Positions 33,655-41,901 of a stretch of 64,000 nucleotides of DNA are shown piece by piece; position 1 is the first letter of the stretch; every line of letters starts with the position of its first letter. The notes under the pieces are model-generated. The model saw only the letters and a list, made by a program, of their open reading frames with translations, made no database searches and was not told the origin of the DNA. The stretch lies in the NCBI RefSeq assembly GCF_016107625.1, contig NZ_JABASV010000009.1, positions 1-64,000 of the forward strand, in the 5' to 3' direction. The position numbers and the translations under genes are program-made. Source of the DNA: Vreelandella alkaliphila (lineage in GTDB: Bacteria; Pseudomonadota; Gammaproteobacteria; Pseudomonadales; Halomonadaceae).

Positions 33655-34128
33655 ATGGTAAAGGGTGAGCAAGCAAGGCTACAGGCACTGCGCCAACTAG
33701 CGCTTTTGGATACCCCGCCAGAAGAGCGTTTCGATAGGATTGTTCGGCTGGCAATCCAGTTTTTTGGTGTAGAGGCTGCGCTGGTAACGTTAGTCGATGA
33801 AGATCGCCAATGGTTTAAATCCCGACGAGGGATCGCGCTTACCCAAACGTGTCGAGAAGAGTCGTTTTGTGCCCATGCCATTCAGGAAGAAGGAATTTTT
33901 GAGATTGAAGATGCCAGCCAAGACAGCCGTTTTAAAGACTTTGTTTTGGTAAAAGTACATAGAGGCATACGCTTCTACGCGGGCATACCAATGACAACGG
34001 TGGATGGCTTCAGGATAGGAACGCTTTGTATTATTGACTCCGTGCCACGGCGTTTAAATGAGCAGCAGCGTCAGGTGTTAAAAGATTTAGCAGCATGTGC
34101 TGAAGACGAGATCAACCGATCACGCTAG
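33655..34128 (+). CDS. stand-alone GAF-domain protein
   Basis: A 157-residue protein that consists of almost only a GAF domain: RLQALRQLALLDTPPEERFDRIVRLAIQFFGVEAALVTLVDEDRQWFKSRRGI, ESFCAHAIQEEGIFEIEDASQDSRF and RFYAGIPMTTVDGFRIGTLCIID. Domains with this wording are usually the N-terminal part of diguanylate cyclases or histidine kinases; no output domain follows here. It may bind a small ligand and act in trans. It is preceded by an AT-rich gap of 200 bases and a good ribosome site (AAGAGGG). Confidence 0.85.
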   Translation: MVKGEQARLQALRQLALLDTPPEERFDRIVRLAIQFFGVEAALVTLVDEDRQWFKSRRGIALTQTCREESFCAHAIQEEGIFEIEDASQDSRFKDFVLVKVHRGIRFYAGIPMTTVDGFRIGTLCIIDSVPRRLNEQQRQVLKDLAACAEDEINRSR

Positions 34129-34303
34129 AAGCACTTCTCTGCTCAACGTTAAACGGAGTTTCCAATAGAGCGATTCGTTATGAGGCAAAATCAGCCTGTC
34201 ATGCTCATAGATGGTGCGCTTTGGCATTGGCAACAACGTCTTGCGATAAATATTTAGTTTTTATTTTTTATAAGATTTTGTTTTAATTCATTAAAAATTA
34301 AAT

Positions 34304-34319
34304 TGGCACGCAGTTCGCT
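34304..34319 (+). promoter_or_regulatory. sigma-54 (-24/-12) promoter without a downstream ORF
   Basis: TGGCACGCAGTTCGCT matches TGGCACG-N4-TTGCW except for one base (C for the second T). The GG at 34305-34306 and GC at 34317-34318 have 12-base phasing. It is preceded by a strongly AT-rich tract (34247-34303) suited to bending or IHF binding, and an imperfect NtrC-like dyad (34202-34217) lies about 100 bases upstream. Confidence 0.75.
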
Positions 34320-34329
34320 ATGTATCAGG

Positions 34330-34470
34330 TAAGAAGCAAATGAACAGAGTTCCCAGCGTTAAATAGGCGTCTCTTCCTTCTTTGCTAAATCGCCCCGACA
34401 GAGATTGGTAAGCGATACACTGAGTGAGCTGGCGTGCTCCACCTGGGTCCCCTTCGGGGGACTTTTTTTA
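34330..34470 (+). ncRNA. candidate sigma-54-dependent small RNA
   Basis: A transcript starting about 12 bases after the -12 element would run from about 34330 to the terminator at 34447-34470, about 140 nt, with no ORF of note. AGCAAA (34336-34341) can pair with TTTGCT (34381-34386), and GAGC with GCTC (34426-34439). A pyrimidine tract (CTCTTCCTTCTTT, 34371-34383) complements purine-rich ribosome sites and could be a target-pairing region. Transcription has not been shown; the evidence is promoter plus terminator spacing only. Confidence 0.45.
34447..34470 (+). terminator. strong intrinsic terminator with tetraloop
   Basis: GTCCCC-TTCG-GGGGAC, a UUCG-type tetraloop hairpin, is followed by seven T. 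It lies 320 bases after the GAF gene's stop and 150 bases before the OmpW-type gene. Confidence 0.93.
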
Positions 34471-34559
34471 TATCTGCCCTTTGTGCTTGATTTTTATAAC
34501 CGATGCTGTCCGCCGACAGAGCTTGATATGTAAAACTTATATTAAAATAACACAACAAG

Positions 34560-34589
34560 TTTGGAAACGCTGTTTGATTAGTATATATT
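34560..34589 (+). promoter_or_regulatory. possible sigma-70 promoter of the OmpW-type gene
   Basis: TTTGGA (34560-34565) and TATATT (34584-34589) are spaced 18 bases apart; TATATA two bases earlier gives 16. This lies about 60 bases before the ATG at 34649. Neither box is a full match. Confidence 0.35.
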
Positions 34590-34648
34590 GTATAGGTAGC
34601 TGGAGTTACCGGCACCAATCCCGAGTAAGATGTAAGAGGATGACCCTG

Positions 34649-35257
34649 ATGAGTAAATTAAAATTAGTTTCTGCTGCTGTTCTTACCGCTAGCGCATTGA
34701 TCGCCAGCCAAGCAGCACTCGCTTACGAAGCAGGTGACGTTTTCGTACGTGGTGGTGTCGCCCAAACGGATACGGGTTCTGGAAATGGCAATGTTGGCGC
34801 GGCAGATCTAAACGTACAAAGCGCGCGAGGATTTACGTTTGGCGCGGGTTACCTGTTCACCGATAAGCTTGGCGCTGAACTGAACAGCTCCGAGAAGTTC
34901 GAACACGACCTCAACACCAGCCCTGGTGGCAGCGCAGGCAGTGTAGACCGTCTGCCGATTAATCTGTTGGTTAACTACTATCCGATGGGCGGTTTAGACT
35001 CTAAGGTTCAGCCTTATGTAGGCGTTGGCTTGAACTATACCCGCTTCTCAGGCGAGCCCACTGGCTTAAGCGTTGATGAAAGCTATGGCGCGATCGGCCA
35101 GGCGGGGGTTGATTTAGCGGTTACCGATAACGTCATGCTAAATGGTTACGTTAGCTATGCAGACGTGAATGCTGACATCAATGCAGGTGGTAACAAGGTC
35201 GGTAAAGTAAACATGGAACCCGTTACTATCGGTGGTGGCGTTACCTACCGCTTCTAA
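34649..35257 (+). CDS. OmpW-family outer-membrane protein
   Basis: A 202-residue outer-membrane beta-barrel protein. The signal peptide is MSKLKLVSAAVLTASALIASQAALA with cleavage after about residue 25. The barrel shows alternating hydrophobic strands (DVFVRGGVAQ, FTFGAGYLF, PINLLVNYYP, VQPYVGVGLNYTRF, MEPVTIGGGVTYRF) and the terminal aromatic residue needed for assembly. OmpW proteins form small hydrophobic channels. The ATG at 34649 (AGAGGA eight bases upstream) is used. A longer reading from 34424 runs through the small-RNA terminator and is not credible. Confidence 0.9.
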   Translation: MSKLKLVSAAVLTASALIASQAALAYEAGDVFVRGGVAQTDTGSGNGNVGAADLNVQSARGFTFGAGYLFTDKLGAELNSSEKFEHDLNTSPGGSAGSVDRLPINLLVNYYPMGGLDSKVQPYVGVGLNYTRFSGEPTGLSVDESYGAIGQAGVDLAVTDNVMLNGYVSYADVNADINAGGNKVGKVNMEPVTIGGGVTYRF

Positions 35258-35297
35258 CGAGAAGTGCGCAGGGTGATCTTGCCCTCGATCTGATAGT

Positions 35298-35337
35298 CGC
35301 CCGGCCTGGGGAGTTGATCCTTGGGTCGGGCGTTTTG
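35298..35337 (+). terminator. terminator between OmpW gene and pepQ
   Basis: CGCCCGGCC (35298-35306) pairs with GGTCGGGCG (35324-35332) with one G-U pair, then TTTT. It ends the OmpW transcript and lies just before the convergent pepQ stop. Confidence 0.75.
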
Positions 35338-35341
35338 TTGA

Positions 35342-36631
35342 TCAGGGGGTCAAGTTTTTGAAGCCACTCTCTGTGACAACGACGTTATCTTCAATACGGA
35401 TGCCGCCACAGTTGGCTAACGAATCAACGACTTTCCAGTTAATCGGTAGTGCCTTGTCGCGCAATGGAGCCAGCAACATAGGGATATAGTAGAACCCAGG
35501 CTCTATCGTTACTACCATGCCAGGGCGCAGCGTACGGGTTAAACGTAGCGCTGGGTGCTGTGCAGGAGCGGGTGAGGGCGTTCCATCTGGATGGCGAAGC
35601 CCGGCCACATCATGAACCTGCAGCCCTAACGAATGCCCTAAACCGTGTGGGCAAAAAGCTCGCGTGATTCCCTCATCAATTGCCTGTTCTGCGCTGCCCT
35701 GAAAAAGGTCATTGGCAATCAGAATATCTGCCAGCAAACGATGCATTTGCTCATGTAACGCAATGAACTCGATGCCTGGAGCAACGCTTTCCACCAGCGT
35801 GTCTTTTACATGATGAATGCCGTCAATTAAATCGCGATAGATGCCAGGTGCGTCTGGGCCTGCATAAGTGCGTGTAATATCAGCGCAGTAACCGCGAAAA
35901 CGGCGACCAGCGTCAACCAATAGGCTATATCGTTGCGTGGGACTGTTTAGGTCATAGTGTTGGTAGTGTAATACGCCCGCATGATCATTTAGCCCAATAA
36001 TGTTCTGGTAGGGGACATCAGACTCCCGCTGCCTGCTGGCAGCTAGGTAGGCCAGTTGAATATCTAGCTCAGCCGATGCGCCAATAAAAGCAGCCTGCGC
36101 GGCTTGATGTCCTGCTATGGCAAGCCGGTTGGCTTCGCTTAAACAAGCTATTTCATAAGCTGTCTTCAACATGCGCAGTTCATCGAGGGCCCTAACCAGA
36201 GGTTCGGGCTGATACTGTGCGTCTAGTGCTTGGCGTGTGGTGGCCTCAATATCACCGATCACGGCAGCGCGACCGGCTAACGTTGGTGTGGTCTTTTCGC
36301 TACACAGGTGGATATCAAACTCAGTTACCCATGGTTCTTCAGGCAGGCGAGTAGGCAAATGCCAGAAATCTGCTGGCGCATACAGATACAGCTGTGGGCG
36401 CTTGCCGGCTTGAATCACCAACCAACTGTGCTGAATATCGGCCATGCCTACCCAGTGCATAAAATGGCCGTAAGTTTGGAAGGTTGGCGTTTGGTCGTCG
36501 CCAAAGTGTGCGCTAGCGTGGCCGCTATAGATGGCTAAGCTATCGAGACTGTGACTGGTTAACAGGTCTGCATAAGCTTGCTGTAAATGCGCTAAGTGTT
36601 CGCGCTGCAGGTTAAACAAAGAGGCTGACAT
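35342..36631 (-). CDS. pepQ: Xaa-Pro dipeptidase
   Basis: PepQ cleaves dipeptides with C-terminal proline. The M24 metal site is visible as SLLVDAGRRFRGYCADITRTYAG (two Asp), CPHGLGHSLGLQVHDVAG (His), GMVVTIEPGFYYIP (Glu) and GGIRIEDNVVV (Glu), the order of a dinuclear Mn site. The N-terminal half (1-170) is the family's non-catalytic domain. At 429 residues it has the expected size. It is the last gene of a minus-strand peptide-uptake cluster, 85 bases after the LysR gene, which fits intracellular breakdown of imported prolyl peptides. Confidence 0.92.
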   Translation of the reverse strand: MSASLFNLQREHLAHLQQAYADLLTSHSLDSLAIYSGHASAHFGDDQTPTFQTYGHFMHWVGMADIQHSWLVIQAGKRPQLYLYAPADFWHLPTRLPEEPWVTEFDIHLCSEKTTPTLAGRAAVIGDIEATTRQALDAQYQPEPLVRALDELRMLKTAYEIACLSEANRLAIAGHQAAQAAFIGASAELDIQLAYLAASRQRESDVPYQNIIGLNDHAGVLHYQHYDLNSPTQRYSLLVDAGRRFRGYCADITRTYAGPDAPGIYRDLIDGIHHVKDTLVESVAPGIEFIALHEQMHRLLADILIANDLFQGSAEQAIDEGITRAFCPHGLGHSLGLQVHDVAGLRHPDGTPSPAPAQHPALRLTRTLRPGMVVTIEPGFYYIPMLLAPLRDKALPINWKVVDSLANCGGIRIEDNVVVTESGFKNLTP

Positions 36632-36716
36632 GCAGGTGGTGTCCTTTTTTTCAATGGCGGCTTGGCTAGTGTCTCAGGGTACGGTATCAAGTCGGGCTAT
36701 TACTTTAACTACGGGC

Positions 36717-37628
36717 TTAACTGCGGGGTGGAGCAAGCTCACTCCACAGGCTATCCAGCTCTGCGTGATGCTGGTTTTGGTGCCGATATAGTCGTAGCTC
36801 CATCGGAACATCCCAGCGGCTATCGCCGGCTCTGATTAATGTGCCGTTGGAGAGCTCAGCGGCTATGTTGCGTTCGGGTAACCAGCTCATGCCATAGCCG
36901 AGAAGCACCAGCTCTTTAATACCTGCCGCATAGAGATTTTCACTTTGCGCCGTGAGGTAGGTGCTTTGCGGTAAGCGAGCGAGATGCGCCTTTACTGCTG
37001 AGCCCAATAAGCCGCGCTTTGGATAGGCCAGCCATGGCGCGGGTTGCTGTCGCGAGCCGGGTAGCAACGCGCACGGTGTGCCATTCGCATCTAGTCCTGT
37101 GACAGGAATCAAACGCTCGTGGCCAATGACCCGATACGTGCAGGCACTGGTATCGATATCTAAATCGCAACGCCCGATTGGCCAATAGCAGATAGCAAGA
37201 TCGCACTCTGCCCGACCAAGTGCTTGAAAATAGTCGTTTGCCACCCAGCCAGTTGCACGCAAATAGGGCTGTATGCGCTCTTGCCAGCCCGTAGCAGCAA
37301 GCCATTCTGGCAAGAACTGCGGGAGTAAGCTCTGTGGAGCAGCCACCATGATGCGGCGCTGCTGCCCGGCGCTAATTTCGCGCACGCGGTCACGCGTTAA
37401 GCGCACGCGATCAGTTACCTGCTCGCACAGCGTCAGGAACTCCTCTCCCGCGGGGGTTAGCGAAAGTGGCAACGTCTGCCGGTTGATCAGCGTCACGCCC
37501 ATCTCTTCCTCAAGTAATTTAATGCGCCGAGAAAATGTGGGCTGTGTAACGTGCTGCTCATCCGCTGCGCGAGAGAAGTGTCGCGTTCTGGCCAGGGCGA
37601 TAAAGTCTTCTAGCCAGCGAATTTCCAT
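36717..37628 (-). CDS. LysR-family transcriptional regulator
   Basis: A 303-residue LysR protein. The HTH is WLEDFIALARTRHFSRAADEQHVTQPTFSRRIKLLEEEMGVTLINR (about 5-50), followed by the effector-binding domain (about 90-300; RRIMVAAPQSLLPQFLPEWLAATGW). It lies 49 bases after the last ATPase gene of the peptide transporter and before pepQ, all on one strand, so it may be co-transcribed and control the cluster. A dyad with T-N11-A geometry lies upstream of the first transporter gene. Confidence 0.88.
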   Translation of the reverse strand: MEIRWLEDFIALARTRHFSRAADEQHVTQPTFSRRIKLLEEEMGVTLINRQTLPLSLTPAGEEFLTLCEQVTDRVRLTRDRVREISAGQQRRIMVAAPQSLLPQFLPEWLAATGWQERIQPYLRATGWVANDYFQALGRAECDLAICYWPIGRCDLDIDTSACTYRVIGHERLIPVTGLDANGTPCALLPGSRQQPAPWLAYPKRGLLGSAVKAHLARLPQSTYLTAQSENLYAAGIKELVLLGYGMSWLPERNIAAELSNGTLIRAGDSRWDVPMELRLYRHQNQHHAELDSLWSELAPPRS

Positions 37629-37677
37629 GTCTTACCTCGTCGTGCTGCCAAACGTGATGCTGTCGTTAAAATTGGCG

Positions 37678-38739
37678 TCATAGGCGGCCTTCTTCAACAG
37701 CGTGGCACGCAACGCGAGTGCCGTCATCCTGCGTTTGCAGGGTAGGGATTTCCTGATGACAGCGGGCGTTGGCATAGGGGCAACGGCCATGGAATACGCA
37801 GCCGCTCGGTAAGTTGACCGGCGTAGGCACTTCTCCGGTAAGACGAATATGCTGGGGGCGATCATCTTTTAAGCGTGGAATAGCGGATAGTAGCGCCTGG
37901 GTATAGGGATGGCGCGGTTTAGCAAATAGCGTTGCCGTTGTGGCCACTTCACACACCGTGCCTAAATACATCACCGCTACGCGGGTACCAAAGTGCTCAA
38001 CCACTGCCAAATCGTGGGTGATAAATAGATAGGTCAGGTTACGAGCTTGTTGGGCCTCCATCAGCAGGTTGAGCACTTGCGCCTGAATGGAGACATCCAG
38101 TGCCGAAATGGGCTCGTCGGCAACAATAAACTCAGGATCAACGGCTAGGGCGCGTGCTATGGCGATACGCTGGCGCTGACCGCCGGAAAACTCATGCCCA
38201 AAACGTTTGCCCCAATCGGGGTCTATCCCCACGGACCCCATAACGTCTTGGACCTTGTCGAGTATCTTCTCTCGGTTCCAGTCTGGGTGGTGCAAACGCA
38301 GTGGTTCTTCCAGCGTTTGCTGAATCGTCATCCGTGGATTAAGCGAGGCATAAGGATTTTGGAAAATCATCTGCATGCGCTTGCGATAAGGCAATAGCTG
38401 ACGAGAGCTCAAATTATCAATGCGCTGCCCGTCATAGCGGATTTCACCCTCTGTGGGGGTGAGTAAGCCCATTACCGTGCGTGCCACGGTGGACTTACCG
38501 CAGCCAGATTCACCGACCACGCACAGTGCTTCTCCGCGTTTGATATCAAGGTTAACGCCATTAATCGCGTGTACATGCTCTTGATGACGCACCAGCTTGC
38601 CGCCTTTAAAGCGCAGCTGTTCCAAAAAATCCCCTGATAATGAAAAGCGCTTCTTAAGGCCACGAATTTGTAGCAACGATTCGCTGCTCTCTTCATTTTG
38701 CGTGGGCGCAGCGTGGCGAGTTTCGACCTGAGCACTCAT
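37678..38739 (-). CDS. dppF: peptide ABC transporter ATP-binding protein (DppF/OppF type)
   Basis: A 353-residue ATPase of the oligopeptide/nickel transporter group. Walker A is CVVGESGCGKSTVART, the signature is FSGGQRQRIAIARAL, and Walker B is FIVADEPISALDVSIQAQVLNLL. The C-terminal OppF/DppF extension (LPSGCVFHGRCPYANARCHQE) carries its cysteine motif. The ATG overlaps the stop of the preceding ATPase gene (ATGA). The pair energises the transporter from the cytoplasmic side. Dpp versus Opp is inferred. Confidence 0.9.
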   Translation of the reverse strand: MSAQVETRHAAPTQNEESSESLLQIRGLKKRFSLSGDFLEQLRFKGGKLVRHQEHVHAINGVNLDIKRGEALCVVGESGCGKSTVARTVMGLLTPTEGEIRYDGQRIDNLSSRQLLPYRKRMQMIFQNPYASLNPRMTIQQTLEEPLRLHHPDWNREKILDKVQDVMGSVGIDPDWGKRFGHEFSGGQRQRIAIARALAVDPEFIVADEPISALDVSIQAQVLNLLMEAQQARNLTYLFITHDLAVVEHFGTRVAVMYLGTVCEVATTATLFAKPRHPYTQALLSAIPRLKDDRPQHIRLTGEVPTPVNLPSGCVFHGRCPYANARCHQEIPTLQTQDDGTRVACHAVEEGRL

Positions 38740-39752
38740 TGTGTTTCCTCCTTCAGGCGACGATCTTCAAGCATTTCAGCCACCATATGGCAGGCGACAC
38801 GGCAATTGCCGGATTCGACAAATTCAGGCACTTGCTGGGTGCAGGCCGGCCGTGGTTGACCATCTGCCCTATTGATGAAGTCGCAGCGAGGATGAAACGC
38901 GCAGCCGCTAGGTAAGTTAGAGAGTGATGGCATGCTGCCACGGATCTGGTTGAGCTTTTCACCTGGGGTCGCCATTTGTGGTAACGCGTTGATCAGCCCT
39001 TGGGTATAGGGGTGCTGTGGATCGTTGATGATTTCCCGTGTGAGGCCTTGCTCAATAACGCGACCGGCGTACATAACCAGCATGCGCTGGGTGACCTGAC
39101 TCACTACCCCCAGGTCGTGGGTGATAAGAATCAGACCCACGTTGTGCTGTTCGCATAGCTCAAGCAACAGCGCCATGATTTCCGCTTGGATGGTCACGTC
39201 CAGGGCGGTAGTCGGTTCATCGGCAATGATAATATCAGGGTCGAGCAGTAGGGCGATGGCGATAATAATACGCTGACGCATACCGCCAGAAAGCTCGTGG
39301 GGATATTGATCCAGGCGTGTTTCTGGCGATGGGATTTGTACCTGTTGCAGCTTGTCCAGGGCAATCGCGCGGGCTTCTTTGGTGGAGATCCGTCGATGGG
39401 CTTTTAAACACTCGACCATCTGCTCACCAATCGAGAGCACGGGGTTCAGCGTCATCATCGGATCTTGGAAGATCATCGAGATGCGGTTACCGCGTATTTT
39501 GCGCAGGCCGCGCTCAGACATGGTGTTAAGCGTCTGGCCTTCAAATTTAATGCTGCCACCCGCTATAAAGCCGGGTTTGGCGATTAGGTTAAGTAGTGAG
39601 AAGGCGGCCACGGATTTACCCGCGCCAGATTCGCCTACGATACCTAAGCGCTCGCCGCGCTCCAGGGTGAAGTTGACATCGCGTAGAGCGCGCACTTCAC
39701 CTTGGCGAAGGGCAAAACGTACATCGAGTTGAGAGACTTCAAGTAGTGCCAT
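38736..39752 (-). CDS. dppD: peptide ABC transporter ATP-binding protein (DppD/OppD type)
   Basis: A 338-residue ATPase. Walker A is [19 protein letters not shown], the signature is [17 protein letters not shown], and Walker B is [26 protein letters not shown]. The C-terminal oligopeptide-type domain contains [14 protein letters not shown]. It overlaps the next ATPase gene by four bases and follows the second permease by seven. Dipeptide specificity is inferred from the cluster, which includes pepQ. Confidence 0.9.
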   Translation of the reverse strand: MALLEVSQLDVRFALRQGEVRALRDVNFTLERGERLGIVGESGAGKSVAAFSLLNLIAKPGFIAGGSIKFEGQTLNTMSERGLRKIRGNRISMIFQDPMMTLNPVLSIGEQMVECLKAHRRISTKEARAIALDKLQQVQIPSPETRLDQYPHELSGGMRQRIIIAIALLLDPDIIIADEPTTALDVTIQAEIMALLLELCEQHNVGLILITHDLGVVSQVTQRMLVMYAGRVIEQGLTREIINDPQHPYTQGLINALPQMATPGEKLNQIRGSMPSLSNLPSGCAFHPRCDFINRADGQPRPACTQQVPEFVESGNCRVACHMVAEMLEDRRLKEETQ

Positions 39753-39759
39753 GGTGTCC

Positions 39760-40704
39760 TCAGCCTTTATAGAGTCGTGGGTTCATGACATCACGTAGCC
39801 AATCGCCCAATAGATTGATAGACAGCACCAGCACAATGAGTACTGCTCCAGGAATTAGGGTGATCCACCAAGACCCCGATTGGATATAGTCAAAGCCCGA
39901 TTTGATGAGTGATCCAAGCGATGGGTGGGTTTCGGGCATTCCCAAGCCTAAAAATGACAGCGCAGCCTCTGAAATAATCGCGTTAGCAATTTGCACCGTT
40001 GAGATAACAAAAATCGGCGACATGGTATTAGGCAGCACATGGCGGAACATAATGCGTTTGCTACGTAGCCCCATAACGCGTGCAGCATCAACGTACTCTT
40101 TGTTTTTCTCAGCCAGTACTGAAGCACGCACCGTACGTGCATACTGAGGCCATTCGGCTAACCCGATAATCAAAATAAGCATGAGTACGGCATATTGGCT
40201 GTAGAACGCGCTGCCCATAGTGGCTTTCACTAGCGCGCCCACCACGATAGCGACCATCAAGGTGGAAAATGACAGCTGGATATCGGCTAAGCGCATCAAA
40301 AAAGCATCAATGCGGCCGCCTAGGTAGCCTGCCATTAAGCCGAATGTTACGCCGAGCAGTGCTTGAAGTATGACCGCGCCAAAGCCAATCAGTAGCGATA
40401 CGCGGGTTCCGTAGAGAATAATCGACCATAAATCGCGCCCCTGGGCATCGGTGCCTAGGCTGTAACGCTCATCGGCACCATCAATCCAAAAGGGTGGCAG
40501 CTCGGACGACATAATGTCGATTTGAGCCAGATCATAAGGATCGGTAGGGGCTAGCAATGGGGCTGAAAACGCTGCGATCACTAAGCAAATAAATACTGCG
40601 AGGCACAGTTGAGCCGTGCGGTCGCGTTTGAAGCTGTACCATAAATAGGAGTCGCGCAGGCGTTCCCAGCGGCTGGGTGCAGTCGTTGTTGTGGGCGTTG
40701 TCAT
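39760..40704 (-). CDS. dppC: peptide ABC transporter permease (DppC/OppC type)
   Basis: A 314-residue inner-membrane permease. A long N-terminal cytoplasmic lead (1-28) is followed by TM1 (QLCLAVFICLVIAAFSAPLLAPTDP), as in OppC/DppC proteins. The EAA loop, which contacts the ATPases, is ARVMGLRSKRIMFRHVLPNTMSPI (about 205-230). Its start overlaps the DppB stop by four bases, which couples their translation. The membrane partner is the preceding permease. Confidence 0.9.
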   Translation of the reverse strand: MTTPTTTTAPSRWERLRDSYLWYSFKRDRTAQLCLAVFICLVIAAFSAPLLAPTDPYDLAQIDIMSSELPPFWIDGADERYSLGTDAQGRDLWSIILYGTRVSLLIGFGAVILQALLGVTFGLMAGYLGGRIDAFLMRLADIQLSFSTLMVAIVVGALVKATMGSAFYSQYAVLMLILIIGLAEWPQYARTVRASVLAEKNKEYVDAARVMGLRSKRIMFRHVLPNTMSPIFVISTVQIANAIISEAALSFLGLGMPETHPSLGSLIKSGFDYIQSGSWWITLIPGAVLIVLVLSINLLGDWLRDVMNPRLYKG

Positions 40705-41750
40705 GCGGGCTTACCTGTTAGTTTTACGGTGGGGTTAACGAAGCCGTAGATCAAATCCACAATGGTGTTCGTCACCACGAAAATGACGCCGACAATCATC
40801 AGGTAGGTAACAATCAGCGGTATATCGGCTCGGTTAATCGCATCAAGGAACATCAGCCCCATGCCCGGCCATTGGAAAACGGTTTCGGTCAAAATGGTGT
40901 AAGCCACCATGGTGCCGATCTGTACGCCGCCAACGGTGATAACCGGCAGCATGGTGTTCTTAAGCGCGTGCACAAAGTAAACGCGTCGCATTGAAATGCC
41001 TTTGGCTCGGGCATACTTCACGTACTCTGACTGCAGCACTTCCATCATTTCTGCGCGAATCAGGCGGATAAACAGCGGCAACATAATCGATGCTAGTGAA
41101 ATAGCGGGCAGTACCAAATGCTGTAAACCGTTCCAAGTCGCCAGGTTGGTGTCCCAGTGGCCTACCACATGTACTAAGTCATAGCCACGGCCAAACGATG
41201 GCATATTGCCTTCTGTCGACAGCAGGCCATTTAGCCAAGCTCCCCAACTGGTACTTTCAGGAAACAGAGTGATAGTGATACCAATCGCAAAAATCTGAAT
41301 CAATAAGATGGCGGTCAAAAACACCGGTATCGAAATGCCGATGATCGAAGCGCCCATAAAAAAACGTGATATGGGAGAGCGAGGTTTTATCGCGCTATAA
41401 ACGCCGATTGGCACTGAGAAAAGCACAATAATCAGCGTAGCCGCAAACACCAGTTCAAGGGTTGCGGGCAAATGCCGGGCGATAACCTCCAGCGCAGGTT
41501 CACGATAAAAATAAGAGTCGCCAAAATCGCCTTGAACGGCGTTTTTCGCAAAGCGTGCATACTGAACTATAAACGGATCATTTAAGCCCAAGCGCTCGCG
41601 AATGGCTTCACGCTCGCTTTCGGGAACCGACTGACCGACCATCTGTTGTACAGGGTCACCCAGGTTATCCTGGATGGCGAAGGCCAGTACACTGATGACA
41701 AACATCACCAATATCGCGTGCATCAGGCGCTTGATTAAAAAAGCAATCAT
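40701..41750 (-). CDS. dppB: peptide ABC transporter permease (DppB/OppB type)
   Basis: A permease of 349 residues. It starts MIAFLIKRLMHAILVMFVISVLAFAI, the canonical first helix of DppB/OppB. It has the periplasmic loop VPESEREAIRERLGLNDPFIVQYARF and the EAA loop YVKYARAKGISMRRVYFVHALKNTMLPV. A GTG at 41762 could add four residues; AGGTGG eight bases before the ATG at 41750 favours the latter. A strong hairpin lies upstream, between it and the binding-protein gene. Confidence 0.9.
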   Translation of the reverse strand: MIAFLIKRLMHAILVMFVISVLAFAIQDNLGDPVQQMVGQSVPESEREAIRERLGLNDPFIVQYARFAKNAVQGDFGDSYFYREPALEVIARHLPATLELVFAATLIIVLFSVPIGVYSAIKPRSPISRFFMGASIIGISIPVFLTAILLIQIFAIGITITLFPESTSWGAWLNGLLSTEGNMPSFGRGYDLVHVVGHWDTNLATWNGLQHLVLPAISLASIMLPLFIRLIRAEMMEVLQSEYVKYARAKGISMRRVYFVHALKNTMLPVITVGGVQIGTMVAYTILTETVFQWPGMGLMFLDAINRADIPLIVTYLMIVGVIFVVTNTIVDLIYGFVNPTVKLTGKPA

Positions 41751-41838
41751 GGCGTACGCCACCTATGTCATAGGTTTAATAGAGAGTTAATTGCAAGTTA
41801 GGGCGAAGCCTATGATGAGGCTGTTGACCACATACAAC

Positions 41839-41870
41839 GCTTCGTCCCCCAAAGCTTTGGGGAACGAAGC
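41839..41870 (-). other. intercistronic stem-loop after the binding-protein gene
   Basis: Arms of 16 bases (GCTTCGTCCCCCAAAG and CTTTGGGGAACGAAGC) pair with one mismatch and essentially no loop. No clear T-run follows on the minus strand. Such structures downstream of a binding-protein gene usually stabilise its mRNA or partly terminate, giving more binding protein than permease. Confidence 0.75.
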
Positions 41871-41901
41871 ATCCTTGCACGTGTGAAAGTAAGCGTGGCA
41901 A

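Noticed and set aside
34424-34648. Longer reading of the OmpW-type gene
   Set aside because: It would translate through the strong terminator at 34447-34470 and place the signal peptide 75 residues inside the protein.
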